DNA from: Paracoccus sp041927875
Lineage (GTDB): Bacteria > Pseudomonadota > Alphaproteobacteria > Rhodobacterales > Rhodobacteraceae
Length of the DNA: 64,000 nt
Direction: 5' to 3' (one strand)
NCBI RefSeq assembly: GCF_041927875.1
Contig: NZ_JBHFHN010000007.1
The notes under the pieces are model-generated. The model saw only the letters and a program-made list of their open reading frames with translations. It was not told where the DNA came from and did no database searches. The translations under genes and the position numbers were made by a program. Shown piece after piece: positions 44,708 through 53,988 of this stretch (position 1 is the first letter of the stretch; each line of letters begins with the position of its first letter).

Positions 44708-44775
44708 GCGCGGGCGGTTGCGCGTCAGGCGGCCAGCGTCGGGCGGTTCTGGGTCAGGCGGTTCTGCTTCAGGCG
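44708..44775. repeat. short direct repeats across the dxr stop codon
   Basis: Three imperfect copies of GGCGGTTCTGGGTCAGGCGG fill the gap between rseP and dxr. The last includes the dxr stop (44769-44771). The layout, copies of a gene's 3' end continuing past the stop, is like the 29-bp array at 8911. Confidence 0.6.
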
Positions 44776-45941
44776 GGCAACATCACGCCATGGGCATGGG
44801 CGCGCGCGCGCCCGTCCCAGTCCCGGATCATATCAAGGCTGGCGGGCGCGCTGCCAACCCCCGGAGCCGCGCACAAGGCGGTGAGCGTGTCCTCGACGAC
44901 CCGGTTCATGTCCAGAAAGCCGATCTGACCGGCGATGAAGCGATCCAGCGCGGCCTCTTTCGCGGCGTTGAAGATGGTGCCGGCCATGCCGCGCGCGGCC
45001 ATCACCGCGCGGGCCAGCCGCAGCGCGGGCCAGCGGTTGTCATCGGGCGCGCGGAAGGTCAGGCGGCCCAGCGCGGCCAGATCCAGCGGCGCGACCGGCA
45101 GCGGGCGGCGGTCGGGCCAGTTCAGCGCAAAGCCGATGGCATGGCGCATGTCGGGCGCGCCCAGATGCGCCAGCACGCCGCCATCGTGATGGGCCACCAA
45201 TGCGTGAACGATGGATTCGGGATGGACCAACACCTTGATCCGGTCCGGGTCGATGCCGAAATATTCGCGCGTTTCAATGACTTCCAGCGCCTTGTTAAAC
45301 ATGGATGCGCTGTCGATGGTGATCCGCTGGCCCATGGCCCAATTGGGATGGGTGCTGGCCTCGGCCACGGTCGCCTTTGCCAGCCGTTCCATCGGCCAGT
45401 CCCGGAACGCCCCGCCCGAGGCGGTGATCGTGATGCTGGCCACATCGCGCGCGTCCTGGCCCGCAAGTGCCTGAAAGATCGCGGAATGTTCGCTGTCGAC
45501 CGGCAGGATGCGGGCGCCGTGGCGCGCGGCCATCTCCATCAGCAACGGGCCTGCGGTCACCAGGCTTTCCTTGTTCGCAAGCGCCAAAGTGGTGCCGTGG
45601 CGCAGCGCCTGAAGGCCCGGCGCCAGCCCTGCCACGCCGACAATCGCGGACATGATCCAATCGGCGGGGCGGTCGGCAGCCTCGATCAGCGCGGCCTCGC
45701 CCGCCGCCGCCTCAATGCCGCTGCCAGAAAGCGCGGCGCGCAGATCGTCCAGCAGATCGTCATGGCAGGTCACCGCGACCTCGGCCCGCAGCGCACGCGC
45801 CATCTGCGCCAGCCGCGCGATATTGCGCCCGCCGGTCAGCGCGACGGTGTGAAACGCCGCCGGGCCGCCCTGCCGCATCAGCAGATCAAAGGTGGATTCC
45901 CCGATCGACCCGGTGGCCCCGAACACCGACACCCGCCGCAT
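44769..45941 (-). CDS. dxr: 1-deoxy-D-xylulose 5-phosphate reductoisomerase
   Basis: A 390-residue enzyme of the MEP isoprenoid pathway. The NADPH site is VFGATGSIGESTFDLL, followed by LANKESLVTAG, the metal/substrate segment LPVDSEHSAIFQAL, SGGAFRDWP and HPNWAMGQRITIDSASM. No truncation. It sits 3 bp after cdsA and before rseP in the usual order. Confidence 0.97.
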   Translation of the reverse strand: MRRVSVFGATGSIGESTFDLLMRQGGPAAFHTVALTGGRNIARLAQMARALRAEVAVTCHDDLLDDLRAALSGSGIEAAAGEAALIEAADRPADWIMSAIVGVAGLAPGLQALRHGTTLALANKESLVTAGPLLMEMAARHGARILPVDSEHSAIFQALAGQDARDVASITITASGGAFRDWPMERLAKATVAEASTHPNWAMGQRITIDSASMFNKALEVIETREYFGIDPDRIKVLVHPESIVHALVAHHDGGVLAHLGAPDMRHAIGFALNWPDRRPLPVAPLDLAALGRLTFRAPDDNRWPALRLARAVMAARGMAGTIFNAAKEAALDRFIAGQIGFLDMNRVVEDTLTALCAAPGVGSAPASLDMIRDWDGRARAHAHGVMLPA

Positions 45942-45944
45942 GGA

Positions 45945-46769
45945 TCAGCCCCCGAACTGCGGCATCAGCCCGGCCAGCGACAAAAGGTAAACCGTCATCG
46001 CCGCGCCGATCACCGCATCGAACCGGTCCAGAAAGCCGCCATGGCCGGGGATCAGGTTCGAGCTGTCCTTGACGCCCGCGCGCCGCTTCATCGCGCTTTC
46101 GGCAATGTCGCCCATCTGCCCGGCAAAGGCCACGACGACCGAGACCGGCACGATGGCCCAGCCGACCAGCCCCGCGATGGCGAAGCCCAGCCCCACCAGT
46201 GCCGCGCCGACCCAACCCGCGACGGTTCCCGACCAGGTTTTCTTGGGGCTGACGCTGGGCCAGAACTTCGGCCCGCCAAGCGCTCGCCCGGCCAGATAAC
46301 CCATCACATCCGAAGCCACGACGACGCCGATCAGCCAGCCGACGGCCGCCAGCCCCTCGACCTGGCCGCTCTGTTCGCGCAGCGCGGTGATGACAAAGGC
46401 GGTGACGGCGATGGCGGCGGCGTAAAGCGGCGCGGTCAGGCGCAGCGCCGGGCCAGCGGCATGGCCCGCGACGAAGGGCGCGGCGACCACAGGGATCAGC
46501 AACGCCAGCCGCGCGTCAAAGAACAGCGCGATGCCCAGGCCCACCGCCATCGCCCCCGCGCCGATCAGCGCCTGACCGCGATCGGGGTCGCCCCAGGCGG
46601 AATGCGTCATGCGGATCAGTTCCCACATCATCGCGGCCCCGGCGACCAGCACCACCAGCCGCAGCCAGACGCCGCCCAGCCAAATGCCCGCGCCGCCCAC
46701 CGCGATCATCACCAGGGCCGAGATCAGCCGTGGCCCCAGGTCGTGCCAGATCCCCGCCCGCCCGGTCAT
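45945..46769 (-). CDS. cdsA: phosphatidate cytidylyltransferase CdsA
   Basis: A 274-residue membrane enzyme making CDP-diacylglycerol for phospholipid synthesis. About seven helices; the C-terminal signature is SAMKRRAGVKDSSNLIPGHGG then FLDRFDA. The ATG at 46769 overlaps the uppS stop as ATGA. Confidence 0.95.
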   Translation of the reverse strand: MTGRAGIWHDLGPRLISALVMIAVGGAGIWLGGVWLRLVVLVAGAAMMWELIRMTHSAWGDPDRGQALIGAGAMAVGLGIALFFDARLALLIPVVAAPFVAGHAAGPALRLTAPLYAAAIAVTAFVITALREQSGQVEGLAAVGWLIGVVVASDVMGYLAGRALGGPKFWPSVSPKKTWSGTVAGWVGAALVGLGFAIAGLVGWAIVPVSVVVAFAGQMGDIAESAMKRRAGVKDSSNLIPGHGGFLDRFDAVIGAAMTVYLLSLAGLMPQFGG

Positions 46770-47524
46770 GCCGCGCCAAACCGGCGGTCGCGGCCGCCAA
46801 AGCGGGCCAGGATCGCGGCCAGTTCGACCGGGGTGAAATCCGGCCACAGGATCTGCGTGAACTCATATTCCGAATAGGCCGACTGGAACGGCAGAAAGTT
46901 CGAGGTCCGCGTCTCGCCCGAGGTGCGGATCACCAGATCGGGGTCGGGAATGTCGGCGGTATCCAGGCGCGCGGCAAGCGCCGCCTCGGTGCAATCGGCC
47001 GCCGCGAGACGCCCGGCGGCCACATCGGCGGCCAGCCGGGCGGCGGCGCGGGCGATCTCATCGCGGCCGCCGTAATTGATGGCGACGGTCAGGTTCAACC
47101 GGGTATTGGCCGCGGTGCGCGCCTCGATCCCGGCCATCAGCTTTTGCAGCTTGGGGTCCAGCCGTTCGCGCGCGCCGATGAAACGCATCCGCACGCCTTC
47201 GGCGGCCATGCCGTCGGCCTCACGTTCGATATAGCGGGCGAAGATCGCCATCAGGCCCAGCACTTCCTCGGTCGAGCGCTTCCAGTTCTCGGTCGAGAAG
47301 GCGTAGACGGTCAGCCATCTGACGCCCAGATCGGGACAGGCGCGGACGATCTGCTTGACCCGTTCGGCGCCGCGACGGTGGCCGACCAGACGCGGCCAGC
47401 CGCGCATCTTGGCCCAGCGGCCGTTGCCATCCATGATGATGGCGACATGGCCCACGCCGTAATCGACCGCCCCGTTGCCGGGGCCTGTCGCTGTCGCGGG
47501 ATCTGCGGCGGGTTTCGGTGACAA
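46766..47524 (-). CDS. uppS: undecaprenyl diphosphate synthase UppS
   Basis: A 252-residue cis-prenyltransferase that makes the lipid carrier for peptidoglycan and polysaccharides. Catalytic D32 is in IIMDGNGRWAKMRG, followed by HRRGAERVKQIV, LTVYAFSTENWKR, NYGGRDEI and DLVIRTSGETRTSNFLPFQS in pieces. The N-terminal 20 residues are poorly conserved. It ends in the ATGA overlap with cdsA. Confidence 0.96.
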   Translation of the reverse strand: MSPKPAADPATATGPGNGAVDYGVGHVAIIMDGNGRWAKMRGWPRLVGHRRGAERVKQIVRACPDLGVRWLTVYAFSTENWKRSTEEVLGLMAIFARYIEREADGMAAEGVRMRFIGARERLDPKLQKLMAGIEARTAANTRLNLTVAINYGGRDEIARAAARLAADVAAGRLAAADCTEAALAARLDTADIPDPDLVIRTSGETRTSNFLPFQSAYSEYEFTQILWPDFTPVELAAILARFGGRDRRFGAA

Positions 47525-47531
47525 GATGGTG

Positions 47532-48095
47532 TCAGACCTGCATGATTTCGGCTTGCTTGCCGTCCAGCGCCTTGTCGACCAGGCCGATGTGCTTGTCGGT
47601 CAGTTCCTGCACCTCGTCGGCCCACATCTTCTGATCGTCCTCGGACATGCCGGCGGCCTTGGCCTTCTTGATCTGGTCCATGCCGTCGCGGCGCACGTTG
47701 CGGATGGCGACGCGGGCATGTTCGGCATATTGCGCGGCGACCTTGGTCAGTTCGCGGCGGCGTTCCTCGTTCAGTTCGGGGATCGGCAGCATGATGATCG
47801 TGCCGTTCAACTGCGGGTTGATGCCCAGGCCGGATTCGCGGATCGCCTTTTCGGCCTTGGCGACCAGCCCCTTGTCCCAGATGTTGATGGTGACCATGCG
47901 CGGTTCGGGCACGTTGATCGTGCCGATCTGGTTGATCGGGGTCGGGCTGCCATAGGCGTCAACCATGATCGGTTCCACCATCGTGGCCGAGGCGCGGCCG
48001 GTGCGCAGCGTGCCGAATTCGTGCTTCAGCGCAGTCATGGCGCCGTCCATGCGGCGGGTCAGGTCGTCGATGTCGATCATCAGGTCGTCGGACAT
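47532..48095 (-). CDS. frr: ribosome recycling factor
   Basis: A 187-residue factor that splits post-termination ribosomes with EF-G. Family blocks are LRTGRASATMVEPIMVDAYG in pieces, MVTINIWDKGLV, AIRESGLGINPQLNGTII in part and the C-terminal three-helix bundle with DEVQELTDKHIGLVDKAL. It starts the frr-uppS-cdsA-dxr-rseP-bamA run; pyrH, often next, is not here. Confidence 0.97.
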   Translation of the reverse strand: MSDDLMIDIDDLTRRMDGAMTALKHEFGTLRTGRASATMVEPIMVDAYGSPTPINQIGTINVPEPRMVTINIWDKGLVAKAEKAIRESGLGINPQLNGTIIMLPIPELNEERRRELTKVAAQYAEHARVAIRNVRRDGMDQIKKAKAAGMSEDDQKMWADEVQELTDKHIGLVDKALDGKQAEIMQV

Positions 48096-48244
48096 GGCCT
48101 TGTCTTTCCTTGCGTCGGTCGGGGCGCGGGGCGCGCGCGGGCGCCCCCGTTTGCTGCGGCTTTAGCGCGCTTTGCGGCGGAATGATAGTTTGATGACGCC
48201 GGGTGGCGGGGAAATCCGCCGCCCGCCGCCCGCCTCCTGGCCCC

Positions 48245-49729
48245 CTATAGCCGATAGATCGCGGCGAACTTGGTCGCCAGATCCTCAAGCAGCGGCGCTT
48301 CCGAGATCGGCGCGCCGGTCACACGGGTGATCAGGTCGCGCGGGGCGTAAAGCGCGCCGTGGCGTTGCAGGTTCTCGCGCAGCCATTCGGTCGCGGGCGT
48401 GGCATCGCCGCGCGCCAGATGATCGTCCAGATCCGGCACCGCCGCGCGCAAGGCCCGGTTCAGGCAGCCGGCATAGACATTGCCCAGGCTGTAGGTCGGG
48501 AAATAGCCGAACAGCCCCACCGACCAATGCACATCCTGCAACATCCCATGCGCGGGACGGTCCACCGCCACGCCGAAATCACGCAGGAAGCGGGCGTTCC
48601 AGGCCTCTTCCAGATCGTCGGTATCCAGTCGGCCCGCGATCAGATCGCGTTCCAGATCAAAGCGCATCATCACGTGCAGGTTGTAATGCAGCTCATCAGC
48701 CTCGGTGCGGATGAAGCCGGGGACGACGCGGTTGACGGTGGCGTGGAAGGCATCGGCATCGGCCACGCCGAAATCGCCAAAGGCTTCGGTCATGCGCTGG
48801 AACAGCCAACCGGTGAAGGGGGCGGAGCGGCCAAGCTGGTTTTCATAGATCCGGCTTTGGCTTTCATGCACCCCCATGCTGACGCCGCGCCCCAGCGGCG
48901 TGAAGCCGTAATCCTGATCGACGCCCAGTTCATAGCTGGAATGGCCGACCTCATGGATGGTGGAATAGATGCAGTTGAACGGTTCGCGTTCCACCACCCG
49001 CGTGGTGATGCGGCTGTCGTTGAACCGGCCAGAGCTGAACGGATGCACCGCCAGATCCATGCGTCCGCGCGTCCAGTCATAGCCAAAGGCGGTGGCGCAT
49101 TGGCGGGCAATGCGCAGTTGGGTGTCTTGCGCAAAGGTGTGGTCCAGCGCGGCGGGCTGGTGATCGGCGCCCAGCACCGCCTCGCGCAGGGCGACAAGGC
49201 GGGGGCGCATCGCGTCAAAGATCGCCGCGATCTCGGCCTGGCTGGTGCCGGGTTCGTAATCATCCAGCAGGGCGTCATAGGGATCGCCACCGCCGAAACC
49301 GGCGGCGACCAGTGCCTGCGCCTCTTCGCGTTTCAGGGCCAGCACCTGATCCAGCGTCGGCAGGAAATCGGCGGGGCGGTCGGCGGCGCGGGCCTCGGCC
49401 CAGATGCCCTGCGCAAGCGATGTGGTGCGCGCCAGCTCGGCGGCCAGCCGCGCCGGGATCGCCTGCGCGCGGCCCAGATCGCGGGCCATCAGATGCAGGA
49501 TCCGCGCGCCCTGTTCGTCGGGCGCTTCGGCGCGGTCCAGCCATTCGGCCAGCCGGGGATCGCTGCGGCGTTCATGCAGGACGGATTCGATGGCGGCCAT
49601 TTCCTCGGCCCGCTGCGCGGTCGCGCCGCGCGGCATCATCGTTTCCTGATCCCATCCCAGCCGTTCAGCGATCATCGAGAGCGCCTCGGTGCCGCGCTGA
49701 AAGGCCATCAATTCGTCGAATGCGGTCAT
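48245..49729 (-). CDS. M32 carboxypeptidase (carboxypeptidase Taq type)
   Basis: A 494-residue zinc metallocarboxypeptidase of family M32. The zinc motif HEVGH is at 259-263 in STIHEVGHSSYELG; the third ligand glutamate is in GVHESQSRIYEN. The helical M32 markers DQETMMPRG and HPFSSG are present. It removes C-terminal residues from peptides. It overlaps nothing; ctaA's stop lies 3 bp upstream of its start on the same strand. Confidence 0.93.
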   Translation of the reverse strand: MTAFDELMAFQRGTEALSMIAERLGWDQETMMPRGATAQRAEEMAAIESVLHERRSDPRLAEWLDRAEAPDEQGARILHLMARDLGRAQAIPARLAAELARTTSLAQGIWAEARAADRPADFLPTLDQVLALKREEAQALVAAGFGGGDPYDALLDDYEPGTSQAEIAAIFDAMRPRLVALREAVLGADHQPAALDHTFAQDTQLRIARQCATAFGYDWTRGRMDLAVHPFSSGRFNDSRITTRVVEREPFNCIYSTIHEVGHSSYELGVDQDYGFTPLGRGVSMGVHESQSRIYENQLGRSAPFTGWLFQRMTEAFGDFGVADADAFHATVNRVVPGFIRTEADELHYNLHVMMRFDLERDLIAGRLDTDDLEEAWNARFLRDFGVAVDRPAHGMLQDVHWSVGLFGYFPTYSLGNVYAGCLNRALRAAVPDLDDHLARGDATPATEWLRENLQRHGALYAPRDLITRVTGAPISEAPLLEDLATKFAAIYRL

Positions 49730-49732
49730 GGC

Positions 49733-50893
49733 TTACGCCCCCCGGATGGATTGAACGACAGGATAGGCGGCACGGTGGCGGGCGCGCAGGATCAAGACCC
49801 ACAGGGCGACCGCGCCCAACTGATGCGCCAGCCCAAGCGCCAGCGGGGCGCCGTGCAGCACGGTGACGATGCCAAGCGCCGCCTGCACCCCCGCCATCAG
49901 CGCGGCCAGCCCAAACGCCGCACGGGTCAGCGGATGCGACGAGGACCGCGCCCGCCACCAGACGGCGACCGCCCCCGCCAGCAGCAGATAGCCCGCGATG
50001 CGGTGGATGAACTGCACGGTCGCAGGATTGTCGATCAGATTGCGCCAGACCGGGCTTTCCGACCACATGTCGGCGGGGATCAGCCGCCCGCCCATCCAGG
50101 GCCAGTCGGTATAGCCGCGCCCGGCGTCGATCCCGGCGACCAGCGCGCCCAGGATGATCTGCACGAAGGCCAGATGCATCAGCCCGGTGGCCGCGCCGAA
50201 CAGCCGCCGTTCACCGGCACGGCGGGCCTGGATCAGCGCAGCCTCGGGTCGCGCGAGGTGCAGCACATACCACGCGATCAGCCCCAGGATGACGAAGGCC
50301 AGCCCCAGGTGCACCGCCAGCCGGGTCGAGGCGACCGCCACCGCATCGCTGTTCGTCAGACCCGAGGCGACCATCCACCAGCCGATCGCCCCCTGCGCGC
50401 CGCCCAGCAGGCCAAGGCCCAGCAGGCGCGGCGTCCAGCCCGGCGGAATACGGCGCGTGGCCCAGAAAAAGACAAAGCCCACGGCCCAGACCAGGCCGAC
50501 CACGCGGCCCAGTTGCCGGTGGCCCCATTCCCACCAATAGATCGACTTGAACCCGGCCAGATCCATGTTCGGGTTCAGGTTCTGGAACTGCGGGCTGGCC
50601 TGATATCTGGCAAACTCGGCCTGCCAGTCGGCGTCGCTCAGCGGCGGCACGGCACCGGTCACGGGCCGCCATTCGGTGATCGACAGGCCCGAATCGGTCA
50701 GCCGCGTGGCCCCGCCCACGGCGATCATCGCCACCACCAGCACGAACAGCACGATCAGCCAGGCCCGGATCGCGCCGCGTGCGCCCTTGGGGCGGGCGTC
50801 GATCATGCCGGTCTGCGCCAACGGGCGCGGGCTGTCGCCGACCTCTTGAAAGATCGCGCGGGGGGCGCTGCCGGATTTAGGCTTGAGGCTCAT
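49733..50893 (-). CDS. ctaA: heme A synthase CtaA (COX15 type)
   Basis: A 386-residue, eight-helix membrane enzyme that oxidises the heme O methyl group for cytochrome oxidases. Conserved parts are GGATRLTDSGLSITEWRP in pieces, FKSIYWWEWGHRQLGR, STRLAVHLGLAF and FIHRIAGYLLLA with its histidine ligands. A duplicated four-helix layout is visible. ATG 50893 (MSLKPKSG) is chosen; an upstream ATG would add a poor extension. Confidence 0.95.
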   Translation of the reverse strand: MSLKPKSGSAPRAIFQEVGDSPRPLAQTGMIDARPKGARGAIRAWLIVLFVLVVAMIAVGGATRLTDSGLSITEWRPVTGAVPPLSDADWQAEFARYQASPQFQNLNPNMDLAGFKSIYWWEWGHRQLGRVVGLVWAVGFVFFWATRRIPPGWTPRLLGLGLLGGAQGAIGWWMVASGLTNSDAVAVASTRLAVHLGLAFVILGLIAWYVLHLARPEAALIQARRAGERRLFGAATGLMHLAFVQIILGALVAGIDAGRGYTDWPWMGGRLIPADMWSESPVWRNLIDNPATVQFIHRIAGYLLLAGAVAVWWRARSSSHPLTRAAFGLAALMAGVQAALGIVTVLHGAPLALGLAHQLGAVALWVLILRARHRAAYPVVQSIRGA

Positions 50894-50989
50894 CTTCTGC
50901 CGTCCTGTTGTCGATGCTGCTGCCGGGTGGCGCGACACTAGGCCCGGCCCCGGCCAGAGGCAAGTTCGGCCATCCTGTTTGGGCGGGGC

Positions 50990-52264
50990 CTACAGCACCG
51001 CCTCGAGCGCGGCCATCAGGCGGGCGATGTCATCCGTGGTGGTATAATGGGTGAAGGACAGGCGCAGCACGCCCTGATCGGGATCGACCCCCAGGGCACG
51101 CAGCGCGCGAACGGCATAGAAATGCCCCGCGCCCGCGTCGATCCCCTGCCCGGCCAGGGCGGCGACAACGGGCAGCGGATCTCGGCCAAGGTCGACGGCA
51201 AAGGTCGGCGCCCGGCCCTGCGGCGCGGATGGTCCCAGCAGGCGCAGATCGCTGCGGCCCTTCAGCCAGTCGCACAGCGGAGCCATCAGCGCGATTTCAT
51301 GATCGCGCATCAGATCATGCACCCTCGCCGCCCGCGCCAAGGGCGGGGCCGGGTCGTCGAAATGGTGCGCATCCAGCGCGTCGATATAGTCCGCGATGCC
51401 CGCGCAGGCCGCGACCTGGGCGTGATCGGGACCGGCGGGGGTAAAGCGCTTGTATGCCACATCGGCGTTGAAATAATGCCCCTGCGCGGGCAGGCGGCGC
51501 GCCAGATCGCGACGGATCGCCATGATCCCCTGATGCGGGCCATAGGTCTTGTAGGCCGAGAACAGATAGATGTCGGCCCCCAGCGATGGCAGGTCAGGCA
51601 GGCCATGGGGCGCATAGCTGACGCCATCGACACAGACGAACGCCCCCGCCGCATGGGCCATGGCGGCGATGGTGGCCACCGGGTTCACCTGTCCCACGAC
51701 ATTGGAACAATGCGGAAAGGCGACCAGCCGCACCCGGCCATCGGCCAGCAGCGCGGCCAGCCGGTCTGGGTCCAGATGGCCGGTCGCGGGGTCCATGCGC
51801 CATTCGCGGATCTCGACCCCCTCATCGCCCAGACGCCGCCACGGCCCCGAGTTCGCCTCGTGGTCCTGATCGGTCACGACGATGGCGGCACCCGGTTCCA
51901 GCCCCTGCCGAAAGGCCTGCGCCAGCACATAGGTGTTGGCCGTGGTCGAGGGGCCAAAGGACAGCTCATCGCCCTCGATCCCCATCAGCGCGGCCAGCCG
52001 GGCGCGGGCCTGGTCCATCTCATCGCCCGCGGCGCGGCTGGCCGGAAAGGGGTAATAGGGCTGCACCTTGCGGGCACGGTAGAACCGCGCCAGCCGGTCG
52101 ATCACCTGCCGACAGGCATAGCTGCCCCCGGCGTTTTCCATGAACACCCGCCCCGCCAGCGTGGGTTCCGCAAAGGCCGGAAACTGGGCGCGGGCGAAAT
52201 CGACATCCAGCACCGGGCGGGGATGAGGTTTTGGGGGATGAGGTTTTGGGGGATGGGCGGTCAT
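50990..52264 (-). CDS. class V aminotransferase, cysteine desulfurase-like
   Basis: A 424-residue fold-type I PLP enzyme. It shows VFMENAGGSYACRQVID, the cofactor region VTDQDHEANSGPWRRL, FVCVDGVSYAPHGLPDL in part and the PLP lysine in YLFSAYKTYGPHQG. There is no clear catalytic cysteine loop of the IscS type, so desulfurase activity is not assured; isopenicillin-epimerase-like or other lyase roles are possible. The N-terminus PPKPHPPKPHP is encoded by a 15-bp DNA repeat just after the start. Divergent from the binding-protein gene with 131 bp between. Confidence 0.8.
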   Translation of the reverse strand: MTAHPPKPHPPKPHPRPVLDVDFARAQFPAFAEPTLAGRVFMENAGGSYACRQVIDRLARFYRARKVQPYYPFPASRAAGDEMDQARARLAALMGIEGDELSFGPSTTANTYVLAQAFRQGLEPGAAIVVTDQDHEANSGPWRRLGDEGVEIREWRMDPATGHLDPDRLAALLADGRVRLVAFPHCSNVVGQVNPVATIAAMAHAAGAFVCVDGVSYAPHGLPDLPSLGADIYLFSAYKTYGPHQGIMAIRRDLARRLPAQGHYFNADVAYKRFTPAGPDHAQVAACAGIADYIDALDAHHFDDPAPPLARAARVHDLMRDHEIALMAPLCDWLKGRSDLRLLGPSAPQGRAPTFAVDLGRDPLPVVAALAGQGIDAGAGHFYAVRALRALGVDPDQGVLRLSFTHYTTTDDIARLMAALEAVL

Positions 52265-52395
52265 CGGGGCCTCCTGTCGCGGCCAGCATCGCGCGCCGCC
52301 GCGGCGGGCGCAAGCGGGTCACGAAAGCCCTTGCGGGACGGGCGGCACGATTCTAGCCTTTCGCCCGACCGACAGCCCCAGCACAAGGATTTGCG

Positions 52396-53442
52396 ATGAA
52401 ACTGCGTCACCTTCTGGCTGCCACCGCGATCAGCCTGACCGCCCTTCCGGCGCTGGCCGCCGACCCCGAATTGCTGGTCTTTGACTGGGCCGGGTTCGAG
52501 GTGCCGGGCCTGGCCGAGGCCTATAAGGAAAAGCACGGCGATTACCCCACCTATGCGTTCTTCGGCGATGATGACGAGGCCTTTCAAAAGGTGTCCTCGG
52601 GGTTCAAGGCCGATGTGGCCCATCCCTGTTCGCAGATGGTGTCCAAATACCGCGACGCCGGGCTGATCGAACCCTGGGATGAGGCGCGCCTGCCCGCGCT
52701 TGCCGATCTGGACCCCAAGTTCCTGGAATCCAAGGTGTTCAAGGATGATGGCGGGCTGTGGTTCATCCCGACCGACTGGGGCGCCGTCGGCATCGCCTAT
52801 AACAAGGATGAGGTGCCGGTCGAGGATGTGGCCAGCCTGGCGGTCTTTACCAATCCGAAATACCAGGGCCGAACCTCGCTGCCCGACAGTTCGGATGATG
52901 TCTGGTCGCTGGCCTATCTGGCGACCGGCGTCAGCGACTGGACCAATGTCACCGAAGACCAGTTCGCCGCCGCCGCCGCCTGGCTGCGCGAGGCGCACAA
53001 GAATGTCCGCAGCTATTGGGCCGACCCGTCCGAGCAATCGCAACTGATGGCCTCGGGCGAGGTGCTGGTGGCCTGGTCGTGGAATGACGGCGTGACCTAT
53101 TTGCAGGCCGACAATTTCCCGGTGGGCTTCCAGCGCGAGGCGACCGAGGGTTCGTCCAGCTTCATCTGCGGTTACGTCAACCTGAAGGGCGGGCCGGGCA
53201 GCGAGGACAAGGCCTATGATTTCATGAACTCGTGGCTGCGCCCGGAATCGGGCCAGGCACTGATCGATGCGATCGGCTATGGCCATACCTCGACCAAGGC
53301 GATGGCGACGCTTGACCCCGAGCAGGTGAAGACCGCCGGTCTGATCGATGTGTCGGTGCCGGTGCTGGAGCAGTTGCCGAACGATCCGGCGCTGCGCGAG
53401 CGGCAACTGGCCGAGTTTGAAAAGATCAAGGCCGGGTTCTGA
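52396..53442 (+). CDS. periplasmic binding protein of a polyamine-type ABC transporter
   Basis: A 348-residue solute-binding protein with signal peptide MKLRHLLAATAISLTALPALA and mature start ADPELLVFDWAGFE. The PotD/PotF-like pattern is seen in WFIPTDWGAVGIAYNKDEV, DDVWSLAYLATG, SGEVLVAWSWNDGV and ICGYVNLKGGPGSEDKAYDF in part. Polyamines or a related cation are the likely ligands. No permease or ATPase is adjacent; a terminator follows its stop directly, so it is a single-gene unit. Confidence 0.87.
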   Translation: MKLRHLLAATAISLTALPALAADPELLVFDWAGFEVPGLAEAYKEKHGDYPTYAFFGDDDEAFQKVSSGFKADVAHPCSQMVSKYRDAGLIEPWDEARLPALADLDPKFLESKVFKDDGGLWFIPTDWGAVGIAYNKDEVPVEDVASLAVFTNPKYQGRTSLPDSSDDVWSLAYLATGVSDWTNVTEDQFAAAAAWLREAHKNVRSYWADPSEQSQLMASGEVLVAWSWNDGVTYLQADNFPVGFQREATEGSSSFICGYVNLKGGPGSEDKAYDFMNSWLRPESGQALIDAIGYGHTSTKAMATLDPEQVKTAGLIDVSVPVLEQLPNDPALRERQLAEFEKIKAGF

Positions 53443-53461
53443 TCCGGTCAGGTCTGGCAAG

Positions 53462-53484
53462 GGGCGCCCCACGGGGCGCCCTTT
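53462..53484 (+). terminator. rho-independent terminator of the binding-protein gene
   Basis: GGGCGCCC at 53462-53469 pairs with GGGCGCCC at 53474-53481 around CACG and is followed by TTTGTCATT. It begins 19 bases after the stop. Confidence 0.8.
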
Positions 53485-53539
53485 GTCATTGCCGCATGGG
53501 GGGCTTTGCCTCCCCTTGCGCCTGCGGCCCATCCCCTCA

Positions 53540-53562
53540 GGATATTTCAGCCAAGAAGAAAG
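53540..53562 (+). repeat. copy of the dispersed intergenic element
   Basis: GGATATTTCAGCCAAGAAGA then AAG, preceded by a GGGGGGCTTTGCCTCCCC hairpin at about 53499-53516. It lies between the terminator and the DUF2237 gene, about 50 bp before its ATG. Confidence 0.7.
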
Positions 53563-53610
53563 CGCGATCGAGTGCTTGCCGGGGGCGGCGAGGCGTGGTC
53601 AGATACGACC

Positions 53611-53988
53611 ATGACCGAGCCTGCGATCAATGTGCTGGGGGGGCCGCTGCGTCCCTGTTCGATGGACCCGCTGACCGGGTTCTATCGGGATGGATCGTGC
53701 AACACCGGGGCCGAGGATCGTGGCCGCCATACGGTGTGCGCGATCATGGATGCCGAGGCTTTGGCGATGTCGGCCTATCTGGGCAATGACCTGTCGACGC
53801 CGCGCCCGGAATACCGCTTTGCCGGATTGAAGCCGGGCGATCGCTGGTGCCTGTGCGCGGCGCGGTTCCTGCAACTCGTCGATGAGGGCGCGGCCCCGCG
53901 CGTGGTGCTGGAGGCGACGCACCGCCGCGCGCTGGAGGTGATCCCGATCGAACAATTGCGCCGGTTTGCCCATGACGCCGAGGACTGA
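53611..53988 (+). CDS. DUF2237 family protein
   Basis: A 125-residue protein of unknown function, clear family match: NVLGGPLRPCSMDPLTGFYRDG in pieces, DRGRHTVCAIM, GNDLSTPRPEYRFAGLKPGDRWCLCA in pieces and VVLEATHRRALEVI. Cysteines in PCS, SCNTG, TVCA and WCLCA are conserved, hinting at metal binding. The ATG at 53611 fits the family start. It overlaps the DUF4893 gene by 17 bp, so the two are coupled. Confidence 0.88.
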   Translation: MTEPAINVLGGPLRPCSMDPLTGFYRDGSCNTGAEDRGRHTVCAIMDAEALAMSAYLGNDLSTPRPEYRFAGLKPGDRWCLCAARFLQLVDEGAAPRVVLEATHRRALEVIPIEQLRRFAHDAED

